From the NCBI GenBank assembly GCA_019232725.1, contig JAFANK010000013.1, positions 1 to 27,529 on the forward strand: 27,529 bases of DNA, in the 5' to 3' direction. Position numbers and translations under genes: made by a program. The notes below the pieces were generated by a model that worked only from the letters and a program-made list of their open reading frames with translations, was not told the origin of the DNA and did not search any database. The stretch comes from Vulcanimicrobiota bacterium. Its GTDB lineage: Bacteria; Vulcanimicrobiota; Vulcanimicrobiia; Eremiobacterales; Eremiobacteraceae. How positions within the stretch are numbered: the first letter of the stretch is position 1; each line of letters begins with the position of its first letter. Below are positions 15,229 through 22,791 of this stretch, piece after piece.

Positions 15229-16410
15229 CTAGCGTTGCATCGCGGCGCCGATCGCGTCGCGGGCGAAGGTGCGGCCAAAACGGTCTGCGGCCTCAATCTC
15301 TTCTAGTCCATCGGCACCGGCGGGATGCGCCGCAAGCGCTTGCTCGACGATCGGGCAGATGTCAGTGAACTTGATTTTCCTCTGCAAGAAGGCCCGTCCT
15401 GCCTCCTCGTTGGCGCTCGATAAGACAGCTGGATACGTGCCGCCCGCATGCAGTGCGTTATATGCCAACCGTACAGAAGGAAAGCGCCGATCGTCCACCG
15501 GCTCGAAGGTCAGCACCGAGCGCGTCGACCCAAGCCCGATCGCCTCGCTCGTTCTTGTCAACGCAACAGGTGCCGGCAAGCGTTCGGGATATGCAAGCGC
15601 ATAGCCGATCGGCAATCGCATGTCCGGCGCGGCGAGTTGCGCCTTCACGTTGCCGTCTGCGAAGACGACGAAGCCGTGCGCAATGCTTTGGCGATGCACG
15701 ACGACGCGGATCTTCTCAGGCTGCAGATCGAAGAGATGGCTCGCCTCGATGACCTCCAGCCCCTTGTTCATGAGCGTGGCGGAGTCGATGGTGTTCTTCG
15801 CACCCATCGACCAGATCGGGTGCCGTAAGGCATCTTCCGGTGTCGCGCGTTCGAGCTGCTCGCGCTCGAAATCCCAAAACGGCCCTCCCGATGCGGTCAG
15901 CACGACGGTCGCGACGCTGCTGACATGCTCGCCGACTAGGCATTGGAAGAGCGCGCTGTGTTCTGAGTCGACGGGGATGATGCGCGCGCCGCTCGTGCGC
16001 GCCAAGCCGCACAGATACCGTCCTGCACCGACGAGCACTTCCTTATTCGCAAGCGCGACGTGCATGCCCGCGCGTACCGCAGCAGTCACCGCTTGGAGCG
16101 CAGCCATACCGTCAGTCGCAGCCACCACCACATCGGCCTGCGACTGCGTGGAGGAAAGCATGAGCCCCGCGGCGCCGCTCGCGACGATCTGCGGCCGGTA
16201 CGCGAGCAAGTCAGCAAGCCGTGCGGCAAGATCCGGCGTGCCGGCGGAAACGACTGCCGGTCGCAACTCGTTGGCTTGATGTGCAAGCTGCTCGATGTTG
16301 TGGTTGGCCGCAAGCGCCATGACGCTGAATCGATCGGGATGGCGAGCGATGACGTCGATCGCTTGGCGCCCGATCGAACCAGTCGAGCCGAGGATCGCGA
16401 TGCGGCGCAT
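15229..16410 (-). CDS. dxr: 1-deoxy-D-xylulose-5-phosphate reductoisomerase
   Basis: Converts DXP to MEP with NADPH, the committing step of the MEP pathway. The 393-residue protein shows the nucleotide-binding GSTGSIG (residues 8-14), LANKE (120-124), the metal ligands in PVDSEHSA (Asp148, Glu150), TASGGPF, the conserved MNKGLEVIEASHLF, and RQSIAHGFV. The length and order of motifs are complete. It starts at ATG 16410, nine bases after cdsA, and is followed by rseP after 36 bases. This cdsA-dxr-rseP order is widespread in bacteria. Confidence 0.97.
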   Translation of the reverse strand: MRRIAILGSTGSIGRQAIDVIARHPDRFSVMALAANHNIEQLAHQANELRPAVVSAGTPDLAARLADLLAYRPQIVASGAAGLMLSSTQSQADVVVAATDGMAALQAVTAAVRAGMHVALANKEVLVGAGRYLCGLARTSGARIIPVDSEHSALFQCLVGEHVSSVATVVLTASGGPFWDFEREQLERATPEDALRHPIWSMGAKNTIDSATLMNKGLEVIEASHLFDLQPEKIRVVVHRQSIAHGFVVFADGNVKAQLAAPDMRLPIGYALAYPERLPAPVALTRTSEAIGLGSTRSVLTFEPVDDRRFPSVRLAYNALHAGGTYPAVLSSANEEAGRAFLQRKIKFTDICPIVEQALAAHPAGADGLEEIEAADRFGRTFARDAIGAAMQR

Positions 16411-16419
16411 GGATCGACC

Positions 16420-17274
16420 TTACAGCGGCCGGCCGCCGAGCAACAACATCGCGCAACCGACGACGCAGGCGAAGATGTACGAATCAAATCGGTCGAGCAC
16501 ACCACCGTGGCCCGCGATGAGATTTCCCGCATCCTTGACGTGCGCGTTGCGCTTGAGCGCGGACTCGACGAGATCGCCGAACTCGGCCGCGATCGAAACG
16601 CTCAAAGGATACGCGATCGCGAGCCACCACGGACCCGGCAAGCGCATGACCCACCAAATCCCAGCACCGGCAAGCGTGGCGACGACGAGCGCCGCAAGCG
16701 CGCCCTCCACGGTTTTGGCCGGCGACAATCGCGGCGCGAGCTGATGGTGTCCAAATCCGAGGCCGACGATCATGCCGACGATGTCGGTGAGCGCAACCGT
16801 GACCACGAGGCAAGCCACGAGCTGCGCACCGAACGGCGCATGACGCAGCACGATGTAATACGAGAGCAGCTTGCCCAAATACATGGCGCACAACAGCGTC
16901 AGCGCCGCCCGTTCGGCGAAGTGGTCGAGCGGCGCCGTGATGGAGGCCACGAACGCGGCCACGACGATGGCGACGACGAGCGCCGATTCGTGCGCCGGCA
17001 GCCAGCCGAGGTACGCGAAGATCGGATACGCGGCGCAGGACGCGACTGCAACCGGCAGTGCCACTTCGCCGCCGGCACGGCGCGCGAGATTCGCGAACTC
17101 GACGGCGCCCGCCACGGCGATGACGCCGATGAAAATCGCTAAGGCCATCTCGCTTGCGATCGACCCAAGCCCGACGGCCGCGACGACAAAACCGATGATC
17201 ACGCGCTTGGCGCTGAGCTCGCGCCGAAAGCGTGCGGCGATCGTGTCCTTCCTGCCGGCGGCAATCGTGTTCAC
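16420..17274 (-). CDS. cdsA: Phosphatidate cytidylyltransferase (CDP-diacylglycerol synthase)
   Basis: Makes CDP-diacylglycerol from phosphatidic acid and CTP, the entry point to phospholipids, in the cytoplasmic membrane. The 284-residue product has about eight hydrophobic segments. The PS01315 signature is at about 238-263: ESALKRNAHVKDAGNLIAGHGG then VLDRFDS, with an Ala where Pro is usual (AGHGG for PGHGG). LSPAKTVEGA also matches the family. The start is GTG at 17274, overlapping the stop of the 71-codon gene (GTGA). The stop is nine bases before dxr. Confidence 0.95.
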   Translation of the reverse strand: MNTIAAGRKDTIAARFRRELSAKRVIIGFVVAAVGLGSIASEMALAIFIGVIAVAGAVEFANLARRAGGEVALPVAVASCAAYPIFAYLGWLPAHESALVVAIVVAAFVASITAPLDHFAERAALTLLCAMYLGKLLSYYIVLRHAPFGAQLVACLVVTVALTDIVGMIVGLGFGHHQLAPRLSPAKTVEGALAALVVATLAGAGIWWVMRLPGPWWLAIAYPLSVSIAAEFGDLVESALKRNAHVKDAGNLIAGHGGVLDRFDSYIFACVVGCAMLLLGGRPL

Positions 17275-17486
17275 TGCAGACGCTCGTAGTCGTCGTACGC
17301 GGCTTCGAGGTGCATGACCCCACCATCATCGGTCGCGCGCACCACATGCAGCGTGCCGCGGCCCAGCGCCGGATACGGCGGTGTGACCACGGACAGGGTC
17401 ACCTCACGCCCGGCGCACAACTCGATAGCGCGCGTGTACGGCACGAGGAGGAGCTCGGCGTGATCGACGCCAGCCACCCCGCTCAC
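17271..17486 (-). CDS. Small protein of unknown function in the uppS position
   Basis: A 71-residue reading frame between frr and cdsA, overlapping both by four bases (GTGA at each end), the arrangement expected of a translated operon gene. The sequence is soluble, with a beta-strand pattern (LLVPYTRAIELC, VTLSVVTPPYPALGRGTLHVVRA) and an acidic end (AAYDDYERLQ). I recognise no family. The TPPYPALGRGTLHVVR stretch resembles a small beta-barrel loop, but this is only an impression. It is far too short to be undecaprenyl diphosphate synthase, whose gene normally occupies this place. Confidence 0.7.
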   Translation of the reverse strand: MSGVAGVDHAELLLVPYTRAIELCAGREVTLSVVTPPYPALGRGTLHVVRATDDGGVMHLEAAYDDYERLQ

Positions 17487-18040
17487 ACCTCCATGATCTC
17501 CTTTTCTTTGTGCGCGACGAGCTGGTCGACCTCGGCGATATGTTTGTCGGTCGTCTTCTGCAGCTGCTCGTTGGCACGCCGATTCTCGTCTTCGGTGATC
17601 TTCGAATCCTTGAGCCCAGAACGCAAGTGCTCGTGCGAGTCGCGGCGGACATTGCGGATGGCGACCCGCCCCTCTTCCGCCCGCTTGTGGACGAGCTTGA
17701 CGAGCTCTTTGCGACGCTCTTCGTTGAGCTGCGGCAGGCCTAAACGGATCGTGTTACCGTCCACCGTCGGGGTGATGCCGAGGTCTGACTTCTCGATCGC
17801 TTTGCGGATGTCGCCCAGGATCGACTTGTCATGCGGCGTCACCACGATGCTGCGCGGATCCGGCACTGCCACGTTGGCGATGTGGCGCAGGGGCATCTCC
17901 GAGCCGTAGGCCGCGACCATGACGTGGTCGAGCAAGGCTGCGTTGGCCCGGCCCGTGCGGATGGCGGTGAACTCCGCGCGCGTCGCTTCTACCGCTTTCT
18001 TCATACGGTCTTCGGTGTCACGGAACAGCTGGGGTAGCAC
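17483..18040 (-). CDS. frr: Ribosome recycling factor
   Basis: Splits post-termination ribosomes together with EF-G. The 185-residue length is standard. Family blocks are DTEDRMKKAVEATRAEFTAIRTGRANAALLD, IVVTPHDKSILGDIRKAIEKSDLG, and IRLGLPQLNEERRKELVKLVHKRAEEGRVAIRNVRRD. The long helical C-terminus ends in KEIMEV. The start is GTG at 18040, so the gene overlaps the end of pyrH by 23 bases; the alternative, Met13 at 18004, would delete the DTEDR block, so the overlap is preferred. The stop overlaps the 71-codon gene. Confidence 0.97.
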   Translation of the reverse strand: MLPQLFRDTEDRMKKAVEATRAEFTAIRTGRANAALLDHVMVAAYGSEMPLRHIANVAVPDPRSIVVTPHDKSILGDIRKAIEKSDLGITPTVDGNTIRLGLPQLNEERRKELVKLVHKRAEEGRVAIRNVRRDSHEHLRSGLKDSKITEDENRRANEQLQKTTDKHIAEVDQLVAHKEKEIMEV

Positions 18041-18785
18041 TGCTTTGAGCCCTCCCGACGAATGTTCCGATGGATTCTCCCCAGATCACGCGCTTGATGT
18101 TGCCTTGGCGCATGAGTTCGAACACGATGATCGGCAGCCCGTTGTCCATGCACAGCGTCAGTGCTGTATTGTCGAGCACCTCGAGGCCCAGCTGGAGCAC
18201 TTCCAGATATTCGAGTCGCTCGAAACGCACGGCGGTCGGATCTTTTTTGGGATCGGCGTTGTAGACGCCATCCACTTGTGTTGCCTTGAGAATGGCTTCG
18301 GCGCCGATCTCCAAGGCGCGCAGCGCTGCCGTCGTGTCGGTCGTGAAGTACGGATTGCCCGTGCCCGCCGCGAAGATGACGACGCGGCCCTTCTCCAGAT
18401 GCCGTATCGCGCGCCGGCGGATGTACGGTTCAGCGACTTGGCTCATGCTGATCGCCGTCTGCACGCGCGTCGGTATGCCGATGTCCTCAAGCGCGTCTTG
18501 CAGGGCCAGGGCATTGATCACGGTCGCCAGCATGCCCATGTAGTCGGCCGTTGTGCGATCCATATTGGCGTGCGCAGCGACTTTGCCGCGCCAGATGTTG
18601 CCGCCGCCGACGACGCATGCCACCTGCACGCCGGATTGCGCGACTTCTTTGACCTGATTGGCGATGAGATAGACGGTTTCGGTGTCGATGGACCCGCTGT
18701 CACGGCCGGCGAACGCCTCACCGCTCAGCTTGAGCAGCACCCTGCGGTAGACCGGCTGCGAACCGCTCCCGTTCGGGCCCATCAC
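18018..18785 (-). CDS. pyrH: UMP kinase
   Basis: Phosphorylates UMP to UDP in pyrimidine synthesis. The 255-residue protein carries YRRVLLKLSGEAFAG, VVGGGNIWRG, the GMLATVINALALQDALE block, the FAAGTGNPYFTTDTTAALRA substrate loop, and QVDGVYNADPKKDP, all typical of bacterial PyrH. The first codons are GTG-ATG; GTG at 18785 overlaps the tsf stop (GTGA), and the adjacent ATG at 18782 is an equally good start. The C-terminal tail after GESIGTFVG is slightly longer than usual and overlaps frr. Confidence 0.97.
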   Translation of the reverse strand: MMGPNGSGSQPVYRRVLLKLSGEAFAGRDSGSIDTETVYLIANQVKEVAQSGVQVACVVGGGNIWRGKVAAHANMDRTTADYMGMLATVINALALQDALEDIGIPTRVQTAISMSQVAEPYIRRRAIRHLEKGRVVIFAAGTGNPYFTTDTTAALRALEIGAEAILKATQVDGVYNADPKKDPTAVRFERLEYLEVLQLGLEVLDNTALTLCMDNGLPIIVFELMRQGNIKRVIWGESIGTFVGRAQSSATPAVP

Positions 18786-19339
18786 GCCTCGCCGATGTCG
18801 AACCTGGCGAAGCGCCGGACCTTGATGTTCTCGCCCAGCACGCCCACGGCAGACTCGATGAGTTCTTTGATCATCTTGGTCTCATCGCGGACGTACGGCT
18901 GTTCCAGCAGCACTACCTCTTCATACCATTTGTCGACCAGGCCAGGCCCTTCGGCTTCCTTGGCTCTGCGCACGGTGTCGGGCACGTCCTCGCGGCTCAC
19001 GTACAGCGGTCGCGACGCGCAGATGTGCACCGCAAGATCGTGTGCGAGGCGCTGAAAAAGCTCGTTACGCGCGACGAAATCCGTCTGGCACGACAGCTCC
19101 ACAAGCACGCCGAGCTTGCCGCCCTGGTGGATGTAATGGCCGATGAATCCTTCACTTGTCTCTTTGTCGGCCTTACGCGCGGCGATCTGCTGGCCGCGGG
19201 CCGCGATCAGCTTCTTGGCCTGTTCGACGTCGCCGGCGGACTCGGCCAGCGCACGGCGGCAATCCATCACGGGCGCGTTGGTCGTTTCGCGCAGCGCTTT
19301 CACGTCTGCCGCACTTGGGGTGTATTCAACCTTTTGCAA
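18782..19339 (-). CDS. tsf: Elongation factor Ts, short form
   Basis: Nucleotide exchange factor for EF-Tu. The 185-residue protein has the N-terminal UBA-like domain (VKALRETTNAPVMDCRRALAES) and the core motif CQTDFVARNELFQRLAHDLAVH. It is the compact form, about 190-220 residues, seen in Thermus, cyanobacteria and others, without the second core repeat of the E. coli protein. No ATG precedes the conserved region: the start is TTG at 19339, with AAGGA about 12 bases upstream. That suggests moderate initiation compared with rpsB. Confidence 0.95.
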   Translation of the reverse strand: MQKVEYTPSAADVKALRETTNAPVMDCRRALAESAGDVEQAKKLIAARGQQIAARKADKETSEGFIGHYIHQGGKLGVLVELSCQTDFVARNELFQRLAHDLAVHICASRPLYVSREDVPDTVRRAKEAEGPGLVDKWYEEVVLLEQPYVRDETKMIKELIESAVGVLGENIKVRRFARFDIGEA

Positions 19340-19389
19340 CTGCTTGTTGTTTCCTTATCTTTCGTTCATCGTGATGCGCTCGATGCGCT

Positions 19390-20169
19390 TCACGCACCAG
19401 GCATGGACATCGCGGCGCTCTCCGCTTCCGGTGCTGCACCAGCTGTCTCCTCAGCCGCTGGGCCGCCGGATTCGGCTTCGGTGCGACCCTCGATGATCGC
19501 ATCAGCGATCTTGCCGGTCATGAGCTTCACCGCGCGGATCGCGTCATCGTTACCGGGGATGGGATAATCGATCTCATCAGGGTCGCAGTTCGTGTCGATC
19601 ACGGCGATGATCGGGATCTTCAGCTTTCGCGCTTCCAACACGGCGATACGCTCTTTGCGAGGATCGACGACGTACAGCGCATCGGGAAGACGTGGCATAT
19701 CTTTGATGCCTGCGAGAAAGCGCTCTAACCGGTTCAACTCATCCTCGAGCTTGCTCACTTCTTTCTTGGTGAGCACTTCGAAGAGCCCCGTGTCGCGCTG
19801 ACGTTCAAGTTCGCGCAAGCGCGCGATGCGCTTCTGGATGGTCTGGAAATTGGTGAGCGTGCCGCCGAGCCAGCGCTGGTTCACGTAGAACATGCCGGCG
19901 CGCTCCGCCTCTTCACGCACGACTTCTTGCGCTTGCTTCTTCGTGCCCACGAAGAGAAAGATCTTGCCGCGTCGCGAGAGGTCTTTGACGGCCTCATACA
20001 CTTCCCGCAGCTTGAGCACGGTCTTCTGCAGGTCGATAATGTAGATGCCGTTGCGCTCTTGGAAGATGTAGCGCGCCATCTTGGGATTCCAGCGGCGCGT
20101 TTGGTGCCCGAAATGCACTCCCGCTTCGAGGAGCTGCTTCATAGAGATGATAGACGAGGGTGTCGTCAC
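19390..20169 (-). CDS. rpsB: Small ribosomal subunit protein S2
   Basis: A 259-residue S2 protein: MKQLLEAGVHFGHQTRRWNPKM, FLFVGTKKQAQEVV, YVNQRWLGGTLTNF, a coiled-coil insert (EVLTKKEVSKLEDELNRLERFL), PDALYVVDPRKER, and IIAVIDTNCDPDEIDYPIPGNDDA. The last 30 or so residues are an Ala/Glu/Gly-rich tail. The start is GTG at 20169, preceded by AAAGGA with eight bases between. The frame continues to 20199, but the extra MRRGRK lies across the ribosome binding site and is not S2-like. It is the first gene of the long minus-strand operon, with a strong promoter and structured leader. Confidence 0.97.
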   Translation of the reverse strand: MTTPSSIISMKQLLEAGVHFGHQTRRWNPKMARYIFQERNGIYIIDLQKTVLKLREVYEAVKDLSRRGKIFLFVGTKKQAQEVVREEAERAGMFYVNQRWLGGTLTNFQTIQKRIARLRELERQRDTGLFEVLTKKEVSKLEDELNRLERFLAGIKDMPRLPDALYVVDPRKERIAVLEARKLKIPIIAVIDTNCDPDEIDYPIPGNDDAIRAVKLMTGKIADAIIEGRTEAESGGPAAEETAGAAPEAESAAMSMPGA

Positions 20170-20221
20170 GAGGTGATGGTCCTTTCTGCCGCGTCGCACG
20201 AGGGCGCCGGCATTCCTAGGG

Positions 20222-20250
20222 CATCGTGCGTCCCTTATGACGCACAGATG
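20222..20250 (-). ncRNA. Leader hairpin in the rpsB 5' untranslated region
   Basis: CATCGTGCGTC (20222-20232), loop CCTTAT, GACGCAC (20239-20245), one bulged base, then GATG (20247-20250) form an 11-bp stem with a single bulge. A second, weaker hairpin (GGCGG-AAGCT-CCGCC-like, about 20250-20266) lies nearer the promoter. S2 represses its own mRNA through leader structure in E. coli, so a regulatory role is plausible but inferred. Confidence 0.5.
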
Positions 20251-20306
20251 GCGGAAGCTGCCGCCTCCGCCCGCGCTTTTTTTAGCCCTAAACTTGCGCT
20301 TGCGTT

Positions 20307-20336
20307 AGTATATCATGGGCTTGGAGGCCCGTGCAA
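20307..20336 (-). promoter_or_regulatory. Sigma-70-type promoter of the rpsB operon
   Basis: On the minus strand TTGCAC (20336-20331) is followed after 18 bases by TATACT (20312-20307). Both are close to the housekeeping consensus. Transcription should begin near 20300, giving a leader of about 130 nt before the rpsB GTG. It is the best promoter seen in the window. Confidence 0.75.
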
Positions 20337-20390
20337 TCGGAAACCGCGCTCCAGGGGGCTGTCGCAAGCCGCTTGAACCGGACGATTGCG

Positions 20391-21287
20391 ATGTTCCTCG
20401 AAGCCTTCGGGCTGGCTCGGGACCCTTTTGTGGACACCGCCGACCCCGCCTTTTATTACGACACGCTCCCTGGCGCACACGCCCGGCGCCGGTTGGCCGA
20501 TACTCTTGCTCGTGGCCGTGGCCTTGCGGTCGTGGTCGGCCCGATCGGTGCGGGAAAGACGAGCCTCTTCAACGCGGTGCAACACGATATGCTCGTGAGC
20601 GAGCGTCACGCGGTCGCGTCGATACTCGATCCGACGTTTTCGGACGAAGCGGAGCTGCTGATCGCGATCGCCGACGCGTTCGGCTTTGACATCGATCCCG
20701 CGCTGCCGGTTCGAGCGATCAAGGACGCGCTCAAGCGCGCGCTGTTCGATGCCGCGTCACGGGGACTCCAGCCCATCCTCTTCATCGACGAAGCGCAGCT
20801 GTTGCCGGCCACGTTGCTCGAACCGCTGCGAGCACTTTTGAACTATCAGCTCGATGATCGAAAGCTGTTGAGCATCGCGATTTCTGGACAGATGGAATTC
20901 GCCTCGGTGATCGCGGCGCAACCCAACATCAGCGACCGCGTCGCGCTCTGGATCGAGCTCGGCCCGCTCTCGGCGCCGGAAGCCGCGGGTCTGCTCCATC
21001 ATCGTCTGCGCTGCGCGGGATTCGCTGGGAACCAATCGCCATTTGACGATGAGGCGTTGCACGAGTTGTGGCGGCACAGCCACGGTTTACCGCGACGATT
21101 GACCACGCTCGCGCGCGAGGCGATGGAGGTCGCCGCGGAATATGCGCGGTCCCGCGTTCGCAGCTCCGATGTGCGTGACGGGCTCGCCCGGGTTGCACCG
21201 ACCGGGGGACATGACGTCGACGCCGCTCGAGCAGCAGCGCCGGACGCACCGCGACCGTGGTGGCAATGGTGGCGACGCGCTTCATGA
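20391..21287 (+). CDS. ExeA/TniB-like AAA+ ATPase
   Basis: A 298-residue ATPase with the typical ExeA start (MFLEAFGLARDPFVDTADPAFYY). Walker A is GPIGAGKTS (residues 50-58), Walker B LFIDEAQLLP (130-139), a sensor 1-like SIAISGQMEFA comes later, and a C-terminal helical lid holds LWRHSHGLPRRLTTLAREAM. Such proteins load or power secretion (ExeA in type II secretion) or transposition (TniB) complexes. Here neither secretin genes nor a transposase is adjacent. The C-terminus ends in a Trp-rich tail (PWWQWWRRAS). The frame opens at 20331, but the ATG at 20391 fits the family start. It overlaps the next gene by four bases (ATGA), so the pair is probably a functional unit. Confidence 0.85.
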   Translation: MFLEAFGLARDPFVDTADPAFYYDTLPGAHARRRLADTLARGRGLAVVVGPIGAGKTSLFNAVQHDMLVSERHAVASILDPTFSDEAELLIAIADAFGFDIDPALPVRAIKDALKRALFDAASRGLQPILFIDEAQLLPATLLEPLRALLNYQLDDRKLLSIAISGQMEFASVIAAQPNISDRVALWIELGPLSAPEAAGLLHHRLRCAGFAGNQSPFDDEALHELWRHSHGLPRRLTTLAREAMEVAAEYARSRVRSSDVRDGLARVAPTGGHDVDAARAAAPDAPRPWWQWWRRAS

Positions 21288-21946
21288 CTTCGAAGCGGCC
21301 CGTGCCCGCGGACATGCTGCTCGTCAACGAGCGCCGGCGTCGCCTTGCGGCCGGCATCGCAACGCCGGCGCGCACAGCGCCAAGTGACGCCCTTGACGCC
21401 GACGATATCTTCGCGACCGACGAGGATCAGCTTGTCGATGAACCGCAAGCGCCGGCACAGCCGTCGCCAGCACGTGGCGCCGTTGTGTTGCGCAAACCCA
21501 TGTCGTCGGTAACTCTCGCGCACATCGGCTGGAGCGGTCCCATAGATCACGAGCTGCTCCAGGCGGCGCTCGCGTGTCAGCCGGTGCACGAGCGCGACGC
21601 GGCGGCACACGCGCAGCTCTTCGGCGGCCAAACAAGCCCGCACGACGTTGGCGCGGCGCTCGAGGTGGTGCTGGACGAGAGCGAGATCGCCATCTTGAGC
21701 GCGACCGGCGACGCAGAGCCTGACGCGCTCGTGCGCGCGGCGCAACTCGCAGACCGCCTGACCGGTGAGGGCGTCAGCGCCTCCGATATCGTCTCGTCAG
21801 TACTCGCGGCGTATCGGCGTACCGCGTTGTCGTGCGCATGGTACGAGCGCCTTGGGCTAAAGGCCAGCGCGCAGGTGTTGCGGGAACGTGACGAGACAGC
21901 GGTGACTATGCTGTCGACGCTGCGCGCCCTTTTGGGTGAGCGCTGA
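21284..21946 (+). CDS. Protein of unknown function, coupled to ExeA-like ATPase
   Basis: A 220-residue soluble protein not recognised. Residues 1-85 are low complexity, rich in Ala, Pro, Arg and Asp and probably disordered. Residues about 85-220 look helical and globular, with blocks VTLAHIGWSGPIDHELLQAAL, ALEVVLDESEIAILSA and a helical end (WYERLGLKASAQVLRERDETAVTMLSTLRALLGER). No signal peptide or membrane segment is seen. The start ATG at 21284 overlaps the ATPase stop. The stop lies three bases before the csrA stop on the other strand. It may be the adaptor or client of the ATPase; this is inference from coupling alone. Confidence 0.75.
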   Translation: MTSKRPVPADMLLVNERRRRLAAGIATPARTAPSDALDADDIFATDEDQLVDEPQAPAQPSPARGAVVLRKPMSSVTLAHIGWSGPIDHELLQAALACQPVHERDAAAHAQLFGGQTSPHDVGAALEVVLDESEIAILSATGDAEPDALVRAAQLADRLTGEGVSASDIVSSVLAAYRRTALSCAWYERLGLKASAQVLRERDETAVTMLSTLRALLGER

Positions 21947-21948
21947 AA

Positions 21949-22140
21949 CTACTCGCGAGCGCCGCCGACAGCCATGACGACGTTTTGGCGTTCCTTATAT
22001 ATCTCTGACCTGTGGACCGGGATCGAGCGCGGCGCGGTGATCCCGAGTTTGACTTGGTCGCTCCCGACTGCGACGACGGTGATGCGGATGTCGTCGCCGA
22101 TAACGATCTCTTGATTGAGCTTACGGGTCAGAACAAGCAT
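21949..22140 (-). CDS. csrA: Carbon storage regulator CsrA
   Basis: A 63-residue RNA-binding translational regulator that grips GGA motifs in mRNA leaders. It has the N-terminal strand MLVLTRKLNQEIVIGDDI, a KLGITAP core and IPVHRSEIY with the key Arg44. The start at 22140 is preceded by GGAGG six bases away; the reading frame runs on upstream to 22260 without homology. GGA motifs in its own ribosome binding site and about 50 bases further upstream would allow self-control. It is convergent with the ATPase-linked gene and divergent from the thioredoxin gene. No flagellar gene or fliW is in the window. Confidence 0.95.
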   Translation of the reverse strand: MLVLTRKLNQEIVIGDDIRITVVAVGSDQVKLGITAPRSIPVHRSEIYKERQNVVMAVGGARE

Positions 22141-22296
22141 GCATCGCCTCCGTGTGTAACGGATGCCTGAAAAGGTGTCGCTCGTTTCCAAAGCCGCCCC
22201 ACATGCTCCTCTTGTTCGAACGTGTATGCGCAACGTAGCAGCGACTACCCCATCCGGCATGCCGCGTCAAGCGAACAATCGAACAGAGGGGTGCGT

Positions 22297-22785
22297 ATGA
22301 AACCGCTGGTCATCGCGAGCCTGGTCGCACTCGTCGTCACCTCGATTGGCCCTTCTCGAGCCGCTCAAATAGCGCAGATCGGCAAGGCGGCGCCCGCTTT
22401 TTCGTACACAGCGCTCGACGGCAAGCGCCAGACATCCGCACAGTTCCGAGGCCGGCCCGTGTTCGTCAATTTTTTTGCGACTTGGTGCCCGCCGTGCAAG
22501 CTCGAACTGCCCAATATCGTGAAAGACTATCCCGCATATCGGGGCAGGGTCATCTTCTTGGGACTGGATCAGGAAGAATCGCCCGAGCTCGTGAGGCCGT
22601 TTCTCAAACAATACGAGATCCAGTATCAAATCGGTATCGACGAGGGGCAAGTCGGAGCCGACTATGGCGTCGCCGCGATCCCGCAGAGCGTCTTCATCGA
22701 CCGGCACGGCGTCGTGCGAGCGATTTGGCGCGGCTACATGCCGCCGAAAATCCTGTCCCAAAATCTCGCGCTCATCACCAAGTGA
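22297..22785 (+). CDS. TlpA/ResA-like thiol-disulfide oxidoreductase
   Basis: A 162-residue exported thioredoxin-fold protein. A signal peptide (MKPLVIASLVALVVTSIGPSRA) is followed by the AhpC/TSA-type region IGKAAPAFSYTALDG. The redox motif WCPPC lies at residues 63-67 in FVNFFATWCPPCKLELPNI, and the cis-Pro loop AAIPQSVFID later. Such proteins reduce apocytochrome c or other envelope cysteines. The ATG at 22297 follows AGAGGGG. Its neighbours give no hint of the partner: no cytochrome maturation gene is nearby. The stop is six bases from the ABC permease stop on the opposite strand. Confidence 0.93.
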   Translation: MKPLVIASLVALVVTSIGPSRAAQIAQIGKAAPAFSYTALDGKRQTSAQFRGRPVFVNFFATWCPPCKLELPNIVKDYPAYRGRVIFLGLDQEESPELVRPFLKQYEIQYQIGIDEGQVGADYGVAAIPQSVFIDRHGVVRAIWRGYMPPKILSQNLALITK

Positions 22786-22791
22786 CGGGCG

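Noticed and set aside
16060..17142. 360-codon plus-strand frame opposite dxr and cdsA
   Set aside because: Highly charged low-complexity shadow (Arg, Asp, His) of two well-identified genes.
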